Source: Erodium maritimum (taxonomy: Eukaryota; Streptophyta; Magnoliopsida; Geraniales; Geraniaceae). From it: DNA of 64,000 nt. Below are positions 34,311-44,516 of the stretch, piece after piece (positions within the stretch are counted from its first letter, which is position 1; the number at the start of each line of letters is the position of its first letter). The notes beneath the pieces are model-generated. The model ran no database searches and was not told the origin of the DNA. It saw only the letters and a list, made by a program, of their open reading frames with translations. The stretch lies in the NCBI GenBank assembly GCA_963921825.1, contig OY997590.1, positions 57,464,012-57,528,011 of the forward strand, read 5' to 3'. A program made the position numbers and the translations under genes.

Positions 34311-34322
34311 TGTATGCGACTA

Positions 34323-34589
34323 CTACGGTCGCTGCGCTGACGTTGCCCCAATCGGCGCACGACACCTAGTCCTAGAGTGCCACAACCGGTCGCACCGGAA
34401 ACACCTGAGCTCGTCGGCCCTCGGCCCCGAGCCCTGGTCTGTCCGGCTGATCACTGGTAGCGTCGTGGGTCTTCCTCCCATCGGACACTCTCGCTGCATA
34501 TGGCCTGACTGCCCGTAGGTAAAGCATGTCGACCCCCTCTCTGAGGCGACTGACCCACTGACGCCACTGTAAGAACCACTCCCGGTCAA
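34323..34589 (-). pseudogene. Gypsy gag C-terminal fragment with two zinc knuckles
   Basis: Two knuckle motifs follow each other: CFTYGQSGHMQREC, in which the second cysteine is tyrosine, and CFRCDRLWHSRTRC, which keeps CX2CX4HX4C. This piece was separated from the rest of gag (37730-38683) by the solo LTR; GCCAC at 34563-34567 lies inside this piece and is one copy of the duplication. Knuckles bind element RNA for packaging; the first is probably non-functional. Confidence 0.8.
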
Positions 34590-37500
34590 CGCCAGTCAAA
34601 TCTGCGAAAAACAGGAAAATTTAAATTTTTTGGACAGACACCTAAATGAACCTAAATTTGACCCCGAGGGTCATACCGGACTTAGGTTGACCCCGATATC
34701 GACCAAGGTGAGTTCCGGGGGACTCAGGGCAACTTTCTGACCAATTTGGGAAATGTTGACTTTTCATTGGAAAAATCAACCGAGCGACGTTTTGGTCCGT
34801 TCGAGGTCCGTTTTGGATCCAAAAAGCTTATCCGTCGTCACAGCGGTCTTAGTTGAGCCGTTTCCTCATAGCCCGTGAAGTTTCGTAATTTCTTGGAAAA
34901 AGTGCCCGTTTGGGGCCCGAGACGTCCGAATTTCGCCAATCTGATTGGAAAATATCTAGAAGTTATTTTCCAAAAAGGGGTGGGACCCATTTGCCACATG
35001 TCACACAAGTGGTGGTGTTAGGTTATTGGGACAAAACAAAAGAAGACTACTTGGTGTTAGTTTTGTAAATATGGTAAAAGTTGTTATTTTTAAAACAAAA
35101 CAAAAGGGAAAGCAAATGGAGGTCTCGGCCACTTACAAAAAAAGAGGAAATTTAGAGAGAGAAAGTGGAGAGAGGAAAGAGAAGGAGAAAAGGGAGAAAA
35201 GAGAAGGAAAGGGTTGGAGTTTAGGGATTTCCCGACGATCCAACCAACGGATCGTCCCAACGATCGAAGAATCGAGTTCCCGTCATCATTCCCTACGGTG
35301 AGTACCCTTTCGATTTTCGTTTTGGTACGTTTGAATTTTATGGTTTTGGTTAGATTTGGTTTAAAGATGAATGGTTGAGGTTAGGGGTTCGTTAGGAACG
35401 TTTTGGGGCGAAAATGAATTTTTCGCATTGTGGCCGTGTGGGGCCCACTTGCCCGGGTCTCGGGTTTTCATGTTCGGGTGGTTTAGGACGATCCCCAAGT
35501 CGTTAATTCACACCCGGAACGAATTTTGGAATTAAATTGTGAAAGTTGGAATTTCGGGTTAGAAACTTTAAACGCGAATTAAATCGCTCGGAAGTCATAA
35601 ATTGATTCCGTCGATTGCATTGGAACCCTTGAATTATTCTAAGATCGTAGAAACGAAAACGGGAATTTTTGGAGCCCCGGAAGGGCGTTTTCCAATCCCG
35701 GGAAGATTCGCCGGGCCGGGCGAATCGGGCCTTTCCGGGCCCATTATCGACAATGTCGAGTAATTGGGAAGTTTGGGAGTGATCGACATTGTCGGGGTTA
35801 CTTTTGGGCGTCAAGTTTATTAAAATTCAGTTTATGCCTGCAAGCTTAAAAGTGTTTAAAATTGTGTTCTTATTAGATCGTGCCACCGACAGAGGAAAGG
35901 GAAAGCTAGGCAAGTGATTGAGATCACGCCGGAGCTTGTTTGTGAGCTTTTGGAGAAAGCATACGAGGTAGGGAAAAGTAGCAGGATCTCGGCCCTGACT
36001 AGGGAAAGTTAACAGTAGAAATGCATGTGACACTTGGGTGTCGTGGGTTAAGTACGTTTATCGAATATTAGAAAGGCAGGCGACACCGGGTGGTGTCGTA
36101 TGATACGGGAACATATCGAACAATAGAAATGCATGTGACACTTATTAGTGTCGTAGGAGTAGTGAACTTATCGATGTTAGAATTACTGGAGGCATCTGTT
36201 TATGCCCGGAGGTTGTTTTTTAGTTTGTGTCTTGGGTGGCCATGAGAGCCCGTACCTTACTGTTGGTGTCTTGGGTGGCCATGAGTGCCCGTGGGGTTGT
36301 TGAGCCCGTGTCTTTACTATTGGTGTGTCTTGGGTGGCCATGAGTACCCGTGGGGTTGTTGAGCCTGTGTCTTTACTATTGGTGTGTCTGGGGTGGCCAT
36401 GAGTGCCCGTGAGGTTGTTGAGCCCGTGTCTTTACTATTGGCGTGTCTTGGGTGGCCATGAGTGCCCGTGGGGTTGTTGAGCCCATGTCTTTACTATTGG
36501 TGTGTCTGGGGTTGCCATGAGTGCCCGTGAGGTTGTTGAGCCCGTGTCTTTACTATTGGCGTGTCTTGGGTGGCCATGAGTTCCCATGAGGTTGTTGAGC
36601 CCGTGTCTTTACTATTGGCGTGTCTTGGGTGGCCATGAGTGCCCGTGGGGTCGTTGAGCCCGTGTTTTACTGTTGGTGTCTTGGGTGGCCATGAGTGCCT
36701 GTGGGGTTGTTGAACCCGTGTTGTTGCTGTTTGTTGAACTTTGGTTGTGGACAGTCTCTGCCCGAGGTTGGGGGCCCGCCTGACAAGAAAGGGGTCCCGT
36801 GGTTGGCGCGCGTGTGCATTGTTCAGACGAGGTTGGGGGCCCACTTGACAAGAAAGGGGTCCTGGGGCCACGTGTCGTGGGGCTTGGCCCGCCTTCCGGG
36901 TTAACCACCGGAAAGGGGTGCATTCATCGGCGATGGAGGGTTGCTCCCCTTCCGACTAGGTATCGGAAAAGTAGCTCGGTATATATCGCTAACAGGTCGA
37001 CCGCCTGGCCCGACGGAGACCGGGGGAAGTTGCATGGGGCAGGCTCAAGCCCAACCGGTTAGCAACCTGTACTGTGCAGCTGGAGTGCGATCCTTTGTGA
37101 TCTTGGTTGGTGTGCGATCCTTTGTGATCTTGAGTGTTGTGTGGTTATCTTTTGAGTCTTTGGGTTGAGGTCGTAACTGTTGTGTCAGGTCTACATTATG
37201 TGTCCGAGTGTTGAGTCGGTTGAGGAAAGTAACAGGTTGTGTGTCAGTCGAGTTACTTGAGTTGGGGATAGTAGTCCCTGGTATTGGGTTGTTGTTGGTG
37301 TTACCGGCATTGCCTGCTAAGTATGCCGTAGTCAGTCTGTTATCCGTGGTGGTGAGCGAACGCTTACCCCTAGCTTCTTTTCCTACAGGTACTGGTCGCG
37401 GGACGGACTAGGTAACCTCTCGAAGCTTGAAGAGCTAGGAGCGGGAGTCCGAGTTTCCTTTTTGAGTCTAGCGACGTACGCCTTGTATTTTTTTTGTCCG

Positions 37501-37649
37501 CTTGTTGGGACATACTTTTGAGTTGTAAATTATTATTTTGATTAACTAAATGATGGTTTTAAAGTGATTTATTTAAAAGGTTTGAAAATGTTTTACTGTC
37601 TTAAACGTTCGCGTTCCGGGTTCGGTTCTACTGAATTTGGGGCATGACA
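34568..37649 (+). mobile_element. Solo LTR nested in Gypsy gag, opposite orientation, with expanded VNTR
   Basis: Begins TGTAAGAACCACTCCC and ends TTTGGGGCATGACA, with GCCAC at 34563-34567 and 37650-37654. It belongs to the same family as the surrounding Gypsy LTRs read in the reverse direction but is 3082 bp, about 950 bp longer. Much of the extra length is a nine-unit tandem array at about 36225-36740 (unit about 57-60 bp, GGTGGCCATGAGTGCCCGTG..GTTGTTGAGCCCGTG), which has only about four units in the flanking LTRs. No internal domain is present, so it is a solo LTR. Confidence 0.93.
36225..36740 (+). repeat. Nine-unit minisatellite within the solo LTR
   Basis: GGTGGCCATGAG or a close variant recurs nine times (near 36235, 36276, 36332, 36392, 36451, 36511, 36570, 36629, 36683) with the intervening GTTGTTGAGCCCGTGTCTTT segment well conserved. 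The same unit exists in reverse orientation in the Gypsy LTRs in about four copies. Confidence 0.85.
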
Positions 37650-37729
37650 GCCACAGACCCCATCTGTCTCGCTCCACCCTGATGAGCCTGTGGTCGGAAG
37701 AATCCCGTGTTCCTCTGTCTCCTCGGATC

Positions 37730-38683
37730 TCAGAACTCGGACGGCCCCGCACCACTGGTCGACCGTTGTCGAACCTCACGGGTCCTGGCTGTATCTCGGA
37801 GACCCTGCTCCACTGTCGCTGCAGTGTCCACGAGCTCTGAGTACTCCAGCAACCTCAGGGCGAGAACTCGATCCCGAATCACCGGCCTCAGCCCCCCCTC
37901 GAACCGCAGGCAACGAATCTGCTCTATCGCCACCATTTCTAGCGTGAATCGGGTTAGCGCCGTGAATCTGGCCTCATATTCCGCCACTGCAGCCCCATCC
38001 TGCTGCAGTTCCAGGAACTGCCGATGTCGGTCCAGCGTAGCCGACTCGGGGAATCACTACGCCAGAAAGACCGTCTGGAAGAGACCGTAGTCGTGCCCAA
38101 CTCTGTCCCTCACGCGCCCCCACCAGTGGTAGGTGTTGTCCCTCAGTAGATGAGCTGCAAAGGACACTCTACGGCGACCATCCTCGATGCCTGAAGTGTC
38201 CAGGTCCCGCGTGACCTGATCCAGCCACCTCTCGGCTAGGTCGGGGTTCGGCTCCCCGACAAACGTGGGTATGCCCAGCTTCAGGAAGTCCAGCAGTGTC
38301 CGGGCCGTATGGCCTTCGGCCTGAACGGGCCTTGCTGGAACAACTGCTGTCTCCGGAGCTGGCGATGCCGACTCTCTACTGGCGATGATCGCCACCAAAC
38401 TCTCTACCGTCCTGGTCATCTCGTCCAGGGCGGTCGTAGTGGGAGGGTCTGCGATCGGCGGGACGCTGGGTGTGCCCGTAGATGCTCCTGCGTCGCTCCT
38501 CCTGTCCTCTCCGACAGGAGTACTCTGGGCTTCCGCGTACTCGGCGGGCTCGACGGTGGGCATCCGTCCTGGTGCCCCTGCTGACCGTCCCCTTCTGCCA
38601 CGCGCGGGCGCGCGTCCCCGTGTCACGGCTGATCGTCCTCGTCTGCCATGAGCCATGTGTCGGTATCCTCTGCACGGATACAC
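37730..38683 (-). pseudogene. Gypsy gag pseudogene, N-terminal and capsid part
   Basis: Starts near 38683 with an Arg/Gly-rich N-terminus. It continues through a retrotransposon gag domain: FLKLGIPTFVGEPNPDLAERW, VSFAAHLLRDNTYHWWGRV, then after two adjacent stops near 38054-38059 FPESATLDRHRQFLELQQ, AEYEARFTAL and IEQIRCLRFEGGL. The capsid forms the virus-like particle in which reverse transcription occurs. The zinc-knuckle end of the same gene lies on the far side of the solo LTR at 34323-34589. Confidence 0.85.
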
Positions 38684-39404
38684 GCAAACGTTTAGTTTGC
38701 GAACTTATATAACGACGACATGCTCAAAATACTAGCGTTCATACGGTCTACGCCTATCTCTAGCGTACTCGTTACTAAAACGTCACACCACTCACGCTAT
38801 TAATACTTCAATTATAATAATACGTAAAGGAAAACTCAAACGACCGCACAACGACTCACAGACCAAATCGAGTCACTCAACCTAAATCACAAGCCAACAC
38901 GGCCAAACAACAACAACACACGCCCACCGGGCCAACAAAAGTCAAACACGCCCACAGGGCCAATCAAAAGTCAAACACGCCCACAGGGCCAATCAAATGT
39001 CAAACACGCCCACAGGGCCAATCAAAATCAAAACACGCCCACAGGGCCAACCAATTTTAAAACATTTCCTTTTCATTATAAAACCTCATTTCTTGACATC
39101 ACGTAGTTACAACCCGGTCCAGGTGTCCCCGAACTACACTGTACCCATTTGATGTCAACACCGTCACGCTCGACTACAGTGGCGCCCCTAAGTCGAGTCG
39201 CGACAGCTTAAAAACGTTTCACGCAGCACACACAAACAGTATGGCAGTAATAACCGTACTGCACATACACACAAACACAAACATGACTCAAAATACTACG
39301 GGTCTACACACGGTTTCCGACTTGCGTACCCAACGCACGACGGGACTTTACTGACTCGACTCTCCCCACCTAATTGACGTACAGTCCGAGGTGTGAAACC
39401 TCGA
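38684..39404 (-). repeat. Gypsy 5' leader with a short tandem array
   Basis: Non-coding leader between the primer-binding site and gag. At about 38915-39055 a 28-bp unit, CAAACACGCCCACAGGGCCA plus ATCAAAAGT, repeats about five times. No protein was recognised. Confidence 0.7.
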
Positions 39405-39416
39405 GCTCTGATACCA
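39405..39416 (-). other. Primer-binding site of the Gypsy element (initiator tRNA-Met)
   Basis: Minus-strand TGGTATCAGAGC lies three bases inside the 5' LTR edge at 39420, in the usual place. Confidence 0.92.
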
Positions 39417-39419
39417 AGC

Positions 39420-41555
39420 TGTCACGACCCAATTTCAGTAAAACCGAACTCGGAACGCGAACGTTTAAGACAATAAAACATTTTTAAACCTTTTAAATAA
39501 ATCACTTTAAAACCACCATTTTGTTCATCAAAATAATAATTTACAACTCAAAAGTACGTCCCAACAAGCGGACAAAATGCAAGGCGTACGTCGCTAGACT
39601 CAAAAAGGAAACCCGGACTCCCGCTCCTAGCTCTTCAAGCTTCGAGAGCTCACCTAGTCCGTCCCGCGACCAATACCTGTAGGAAAAGAAGTTAGGGGTG
39701 AGCGTTCGCTCACCACCACGGATAACAGACTGACTACGGCATACTTAGCAGACAATGCCGGTAACACCAACAACAAACTCAACACCGGGGACTACTATCC
39801 CCAAACTCAAGTAACCCGACTGACACACAAACTGTTACCTTCCTCAACCGACTCAACACTCGGACACGGAATGTAGACCCGACCCAACGATTACGACTTC
39901 TTCCAAGACACGAAAGATGAGCACGCAACACCCAAGATCACAAGGGAACGCACACCAAACAAGATCGCAAAGGATCGCACTCCAGTTGCTCAGTAACCCC
40001 CTGCCATTTTCCCAATGCGACGGTTGGATCAGGCGGCCGACCTGTCGCACTTTTCCCAACGCGACGGTTGGATCAGGCTGTCGACCTGTCGCACTTTTCC
40101 CGACCCCAATCGGATAGGCTGTCGACCTATTGCTCTTTTCCCAACGCGACGGTTGGATCGGGCAGTCGACCTGTCGCACTTTTCCCTACACATAGTCGGA
40201 TCAGGTTGTCGACCTGTCACTCACCAACCCCGGGTAACCACAATCACAATCACAAGAAAAGTTGAACAAACAGCAACAACACCGGTTTGACACTCCCCAG
40301 GCACTCATGGACACCCAAGACACCAACGGTAAAACACGGGTTCAACAACCCCACGGGCACTCAAGGCCACCCAAAACACCAACGATAAAACACGGGTTCA
40401 ACAACCACACGACACTCAAGGCCACCCAAAACACCAACGGTAAAACACGGGTTCAACAACCCCACGACACTCAAGGCCACCCAAGACACAAACAGTAAAG
40501 TACGGGCTCATGGCCACCCAAGACACAAACTAAACAATCAACCTCCGGGCATAACCAAATGCCTCCAGTAATTCTAATATCGAAAGTTCACTGCTCCTAC
40601 GACACTACTAAGTGTCACATGCATTTCTATTGTTCGATACGTTTCCGTATCATACGACACCACCCGATGTCGCCTGCCTTTCTATTATTCGATAAACTTA
40701 CTTAACCCACGACACCCCGGTGTCACATGCATTTCTACTGTTAACTTTCCCTAATCAGGGCCGAGATCCGGCTACTTTTCCCTACCTCGTATGCCTTCTC
40801 CAAAAGCTCACAAACAAGCTCCGGCGTGATCAGGATCACTCGCCTAGCTTTCCCTTTCCTCTGTCGGTGGCACGATCGTAGAGAATGACGGTGTGAGCTT
40901 AATTCTTCTATATTTGAGACGATTCAACGGTTTGATGATCGAGAAACGTCACAAATCCCCCAAACCTCTTCTCTTTTCTCTCCCTTTCTCCTCAATTCTT
41001 TTCTCTCTCTAAAACCTATTATTTTCTCTCTTTTTTTGAAAATTTGGCCGAACCCCCCCCCTCCCCCCATTTTGTGTCTTCCTTGTCTTGTCCAAAAACC
41101 TAACACCACCACATAGTTGACATGTGGCCAAGTGGGTCCCACACCTTGTTGGAAAATATCTTCTAGATATTTTCCAATCAGATTCGCGAAATTCGGCCGT
41201 TTCGGGCCCCGAACGGGCACTTTTTCCAAGAATTTACGAAACAGCACGGGGTACAAGGAAATGGCTCAACTAAGACCACTGCGACGACGGCTAAGCTTTT
41301 TGGATCCAAAACGGACCTCGAATGGACCAAAACGTCGCTCGGTTGACTTTTCCAACGAAAAGTCAACATTTCCCAAATTGGTCAGAAAGTTGCCCTGAGT
41401 CCCCCAGAACTCACTTTGGTCTATATCGGGGTCAAGTTACGTCCGGTATGACCCTCGGGGTCAAATTTAGGTTCATTGAAGTGTCTGTCTTAAAATTTTT
41501 AAATTTTCCTGTTTTTCGCAGATTTGACTAGCGTTGACCGGGAGTGGTTATTACA
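39420..41555 (-). repeat. 5' LTR of the Gypsy element
   Basis: On the plus strand it begins TGTCACGACCC and ends GGAGTGGTTATTACA. It carries five units of the 44-bp array (about 40010-40215) and four of the 55-bp array (about 40300-40500). Relative to the left LTR it also has an extra block near 41090-41180. Scattered substitutions suggest an insertion clearly older than the Copia element at 14417. Confidence 0.9.
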
Positions 41556-41995
41556 TCAGTCATCTCACATATGAAAGAAAGTAATTGAGAATAATAAGGA
41601 CGACAGTTCTACACCTTATTTCAATCAAGATAACTAGAGATAAAAGAATAGTTACATAGACAACAAAAAGGTTATAATCGACAAGAGTCCATTCATTATG
41701 CAGTGTTAGAAAATACTAAGGTCTCGTTAGTTTTCACTTATGTAGGATAAAGTAAAATGGGATTTTATGTTGATCTACCGACGTGCATAAGCCTAAGAGG
41801 GTCATACCGGAGGATGAAACTCAATAACATTGTGGAGGAGAATTGTCAAACAAGAACGTTGAAACGAGACATGATCAAAAAAGGGTTTTGGAGCATGTGC
41901 CCGTAAGTAATTAGGGCATAACGGATCGAGACAAGACCGAAAGTCTTGGGAACGATCTCGTCGAATAATGTTGGAAATGTCCAGGAAGGGAGCGT
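41556..41995 (+). repeat. LTR copy 3, middle part, resumed after the Gypsy insertion
   Basis: Starts with the TCAGT duplication and matches 60550-60980 of the solo LTR (CATCTCACATAT..GAGAATAATAAGGA, CATGTGCCCGTAAGT). It ends where the ORF1-only LINE begins. Confidence 0.75.
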
Positions 41996-43388
41996 ACGAA
42001 TAGGGTAAAGCATCATCGAGCTGCTGAAGATGGAAACCAGAAGCATTCGGTCATGGAAGCTCACGTCGGAGTAGCAACGACTGATGTGTTTGTCTGCAAT
42101 TTACCATTTGGATCTACGGAGGAGTGGGTAAGTAATATTTCCAATGCTTTTGGGATTGTACGACGATGCTCTGTTTTGAAACGTTCGAACAAAGGAGGGG
42201 CATTCTTCGGTTTTGTCTCTTTTTCATCCTCGGTTGAGGCTTCTCAGGCAGTCCAGAGCTTAAACAGATTTAAGTTGAATGGCCATCTCCTCCATGTCGC
42301 TTTGTCTCATCCCGGAACCCATCACTGAGAAATCAGAGCTTTTGAAGCTCGTTTTCCTCACTCAGATCCTCCTGGTGTGGTTCAGGTGGATAATCAAGGT
42401 CGTGTTTCTGGGAAGAACGGGGTTTCGTTTTCCGGCGATGGCTCAACATCTTCTGATGATTTGAATTTAGAAAGCCCATCATTGCCGCGACCTGAATTGA
42501 ATTCTGATGAGGATATTCGCGTTAACCAAACCCAGATTGGAGAGGATCTCGTAGTCAATGATCCGATTATAGTCAATCAAACATAATCTGGAGAAGATCA
42601 CGAGATTGCTGTTCCGATCCTTGTGCCGATCTCAGTTGACGCGGATGAGCTTCAAACTGTGGTTGATTTCATTTCACGAGCCCGGGCTTTAAGTGTGGAC
42701 CAGTGTACAGTTGAGGCCCAAAATTGTGGGCTGAGTATACAGGCCACAGACCAGCCACTTATTGCTAGGGAATTGGCATTGGGCCCAATGGAGGCCCAGC
42801 TTGGCCTCGACCCTTCTCTTGTGGCGGTTTTGGGTGATGGACCTCGGGTTCAAGGGAGTCCTTGGAAGGACGATTTGTTTAAACATCATGAGGATACAAC
42901 AAAATCAAAGAAGGGACGTGGTCGTCCAAAGAAGGGACAACCAAAGATAATTGTTCCTCCAATTGTTGTTTATCGGACTAGAGCCAAGATTTATGCTGAT
43001 AAAGGAGGCAATTCAGGATGCTTCACTGTTGATATTGCTAAAAAAGATAGCTTGAGTGCTTGGAGTTTTAGTAAGAAAGTTGTAAAAAAAGCAGTGGACC
43101 TTGTTTATCTAGCCCTCAAACACGGAGTCTTGCAGGAGAATGTCGAGGATAGTGAGGACGAGGTTTGCCATGCACTGGCTACAGGAGAAGCTTTAGTTAC
43201 GGTTTCCAACCGGTTCCTTTGTTTGAACTCGAGGAGGAAGTATTTTTTGGTTACTTTCCTTTGGGTGTTTCTGTTGCTTTTTATAGCTGTTTTGGTATGA
43301 GGAAATGATATTTTTAGGACCGTTTTCTGGCATTGTTTTATTTTCGTGTAAAACGATTGCTTAATAAATTTTTCGCTTATAAAAAAAG
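41996..43388 (+). mobile_element. ORF1-only LINE insertion (RRM plus AT-hook), plus strand
   Basis: LTR copy 3 breaks off near 41995 and resumes near 43389, so the intervening DNA is an insertion. It carries an ORF1 (42053-43300) and ends AATAAATTTTTCGCTTAT followed by seven A residues. The last 35 bp closely match the 3' end of the minus-strand element at 44517-46504 (AATAAATTTTTCGCCTATC plus A7). Only 88 bp separate the ORF1 stop from the tail, so there is no ORF2. No clean target duplication was found. Confidence 0.75.
42053..43300 (+). pseudogene. LINE ORF1 with RRM and AT-hook, two in-frame stops
   Basis: One frame of about 415 codons from ATG 42053 to TGA 43300 has stops only at 42326-42328 and 42584-42586. 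Residues about 10-90 form an RRM: RNP2-like VFVCNLPFG and RNP1-like KGGAFFGFVSF, then LNGHLLHVALSHPG. The middle is acidic and low in structure. The C-terminal third has GSPWKDDLF, an AT-hook GRGRPKKGQPK, VVYRTRAKIYADKGG, FTVDIAKK, WSFSKKVVKKA and VSNRFLCLN. The last block is closely shared with 44683-45870. It presumably bound element RNA (RRM) and perhaps AT-rich DNA (AT-hook); that is inference. Confidence 0.75.
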
Positions 43389-43520
43389 GCATGGGAGGCG
43401 ATGAGCGCGTCAAGGGATCTTGTCGGGAATGACCTCGGGCCATCACCCGCGAAATCCATTGGCGACCCATGCCCCTAAAGGCCCAAGGAACCATTTAGTT
43501 AAGACTTAATTAAATAGTTC
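43389..43520 (+). repeat. LTR copy 3, right part
   Basis: GGAGGCGATGAGCG and the GGCCCATG..AAGGCCCA region match 60985-61110 of the solo LTR. The match is lost near 43520, so the LTR is truncated on this side. Confidence 0.65.
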
Positions 43521-43559
43521 TAATAACTTTGTATGGAAGAAGCTCTCTCCTTCTCTATT

Positions 43560-44135
43560 CGTGATTAATTTCCCTCTCCTTCTATGATTTTTGTTCGGTA
43601 TTATTGTCGTCTTATGATTCATATTGTAAGATCGTCTCCCGATCTAGAAGTGTCAAGTCTTCGGCCAAGAGTGCGGTGTCTGGGTCTGCACGAGCCAAGG
43701 TTAGCAAAGCTCCCAAGGATCGCGTAACGCCCATGGCCGAGACGAAGATCGGGGCGGTTGGGTCTATTGTAACCCAGACGAAGGTTGATCTTGTAGCTCC
43801 GACAAAGTCTCTAACAGATGGGTCCGGTTCAAAGATCACGCAGGGTGGTGATACTATCTCGATGGAATAGGTAATTTCACGGTCTCAAGGCGACAGGTTG
43901 ACCGTGAAACGTCAGGTGTCATCACGGACAGAGGTGGAGGTCGTAGACGTGTTGAGAAGCATCATCGTTCTAGGAAGGAGCTCAACGCTTCTAAGATTTT
44001 TGTGTCCAATTTTCCATACGAGACTTCTGCGGACTGGTTCAATAACTTCTTCAACAGTTATGGTGAAATCGTCGATCTTTCTCTTCTGAAATGCCTAAAT
44101 AAGAAAGGACGCTTCTTCAGATTCATCAGGTTTTC
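43560..44135 (+). pseudogene. Fragment of a second RRM-type LINE ORF1
   Basis: An N-terminal stretch (MSSYDSYCKIVSRSRSVK at 43604) is followed, after frame changes, by an RRM beginning near 43989: RNP2-like KIFVSNFPYE, DWFNNFFNSYGEIV and RNP1-like KKGRFFRFIRF. The sequence then breaks off inside the RRM near 44135. It differs enough from 42053-43300 to be a separate lineage copy. Confidence 0.6.
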
Positions 44136-44178
44136 ATCAATACAAGTTATTAGAACTATTTAACAGTTTGTGTTGTGC

Positions 44179-44390
44179 CTTAGGTCCAAGTCATGAGGAT
44201 TTTGAAGTGATAATAGTCTGTTTGTTTCAGAGCCTTCTTGCCTTGCGGTCCAAGTAATGTAGAGTTCTCTGTTTTTTATGCTCTCTTAGGTCCGAGTCAT
44301 GAGGATTTTGAAGTGATAATGAGTCTGTTTGTTTCAGGGCCTCCTTGCCTTGCGGTCAAGTAATCTAGAGTTCTCAGTTTTTTATGCTCT
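44179..44390 (+). repeat. 106-bp tandem duplication
   Basis: CTTAGGTCC(A/G)AGTCATGAGG begins two adjacent units at 44179 and 44285. Both continue through GATTTTGAAGTGATAAT and TTGCCTTGCGGTC to TTTTTTATGCTCT with about 90% identity. No coding content was recognised. Confidence 0.8.
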
Positions 44391-44516
44391 CTTAGTTAAT
44401 TCCATTTGACTGTATTTAGTTAGTGTTTATGGTGCCTTGTATGCTTTGGTTGATTTTTGTAGTTGAAAATCTATTCTTGGTCCACCTAATTCCATCTTTG
44501 AATGGGTGAGATTTAT

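Larger units (their letters stand above)
28611..41555 (-). mobile_element. Chromovirus-like Ty3/Gypsy retrotransposon with a nested solo LTR
   Basis: LTRs of 2115 bp (28611-30725) and 2136 bp (39420-41555) flank a minus-strand interior, and TCAGT lies on both sides (28606-28610, 41556-41560). The 5' LTR is on the right: a tRNA-Met primer-binding site lies at 39405-39416, and a polypurine tract abuts the left LTR at 30726-30740. Gag, protease, RT, RNase H, integrase and a C-terminal chromodomain-like segment follow in order. A solo LTR in the opposite orientation (34568-37649) interrupts gag. Multiple stops and frameshifts make the element dead. It inserted into LTR copy 3. The long LTRs and chromodomain suggest the Tekay clade (inference). 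Confidence 0.95.

Noticed and set aside
36225-36740. CRISPR-like array
   Set aside because: Units are contiguous diverged 57-60 bp repeats without unique spacers, inside a plant LTR.
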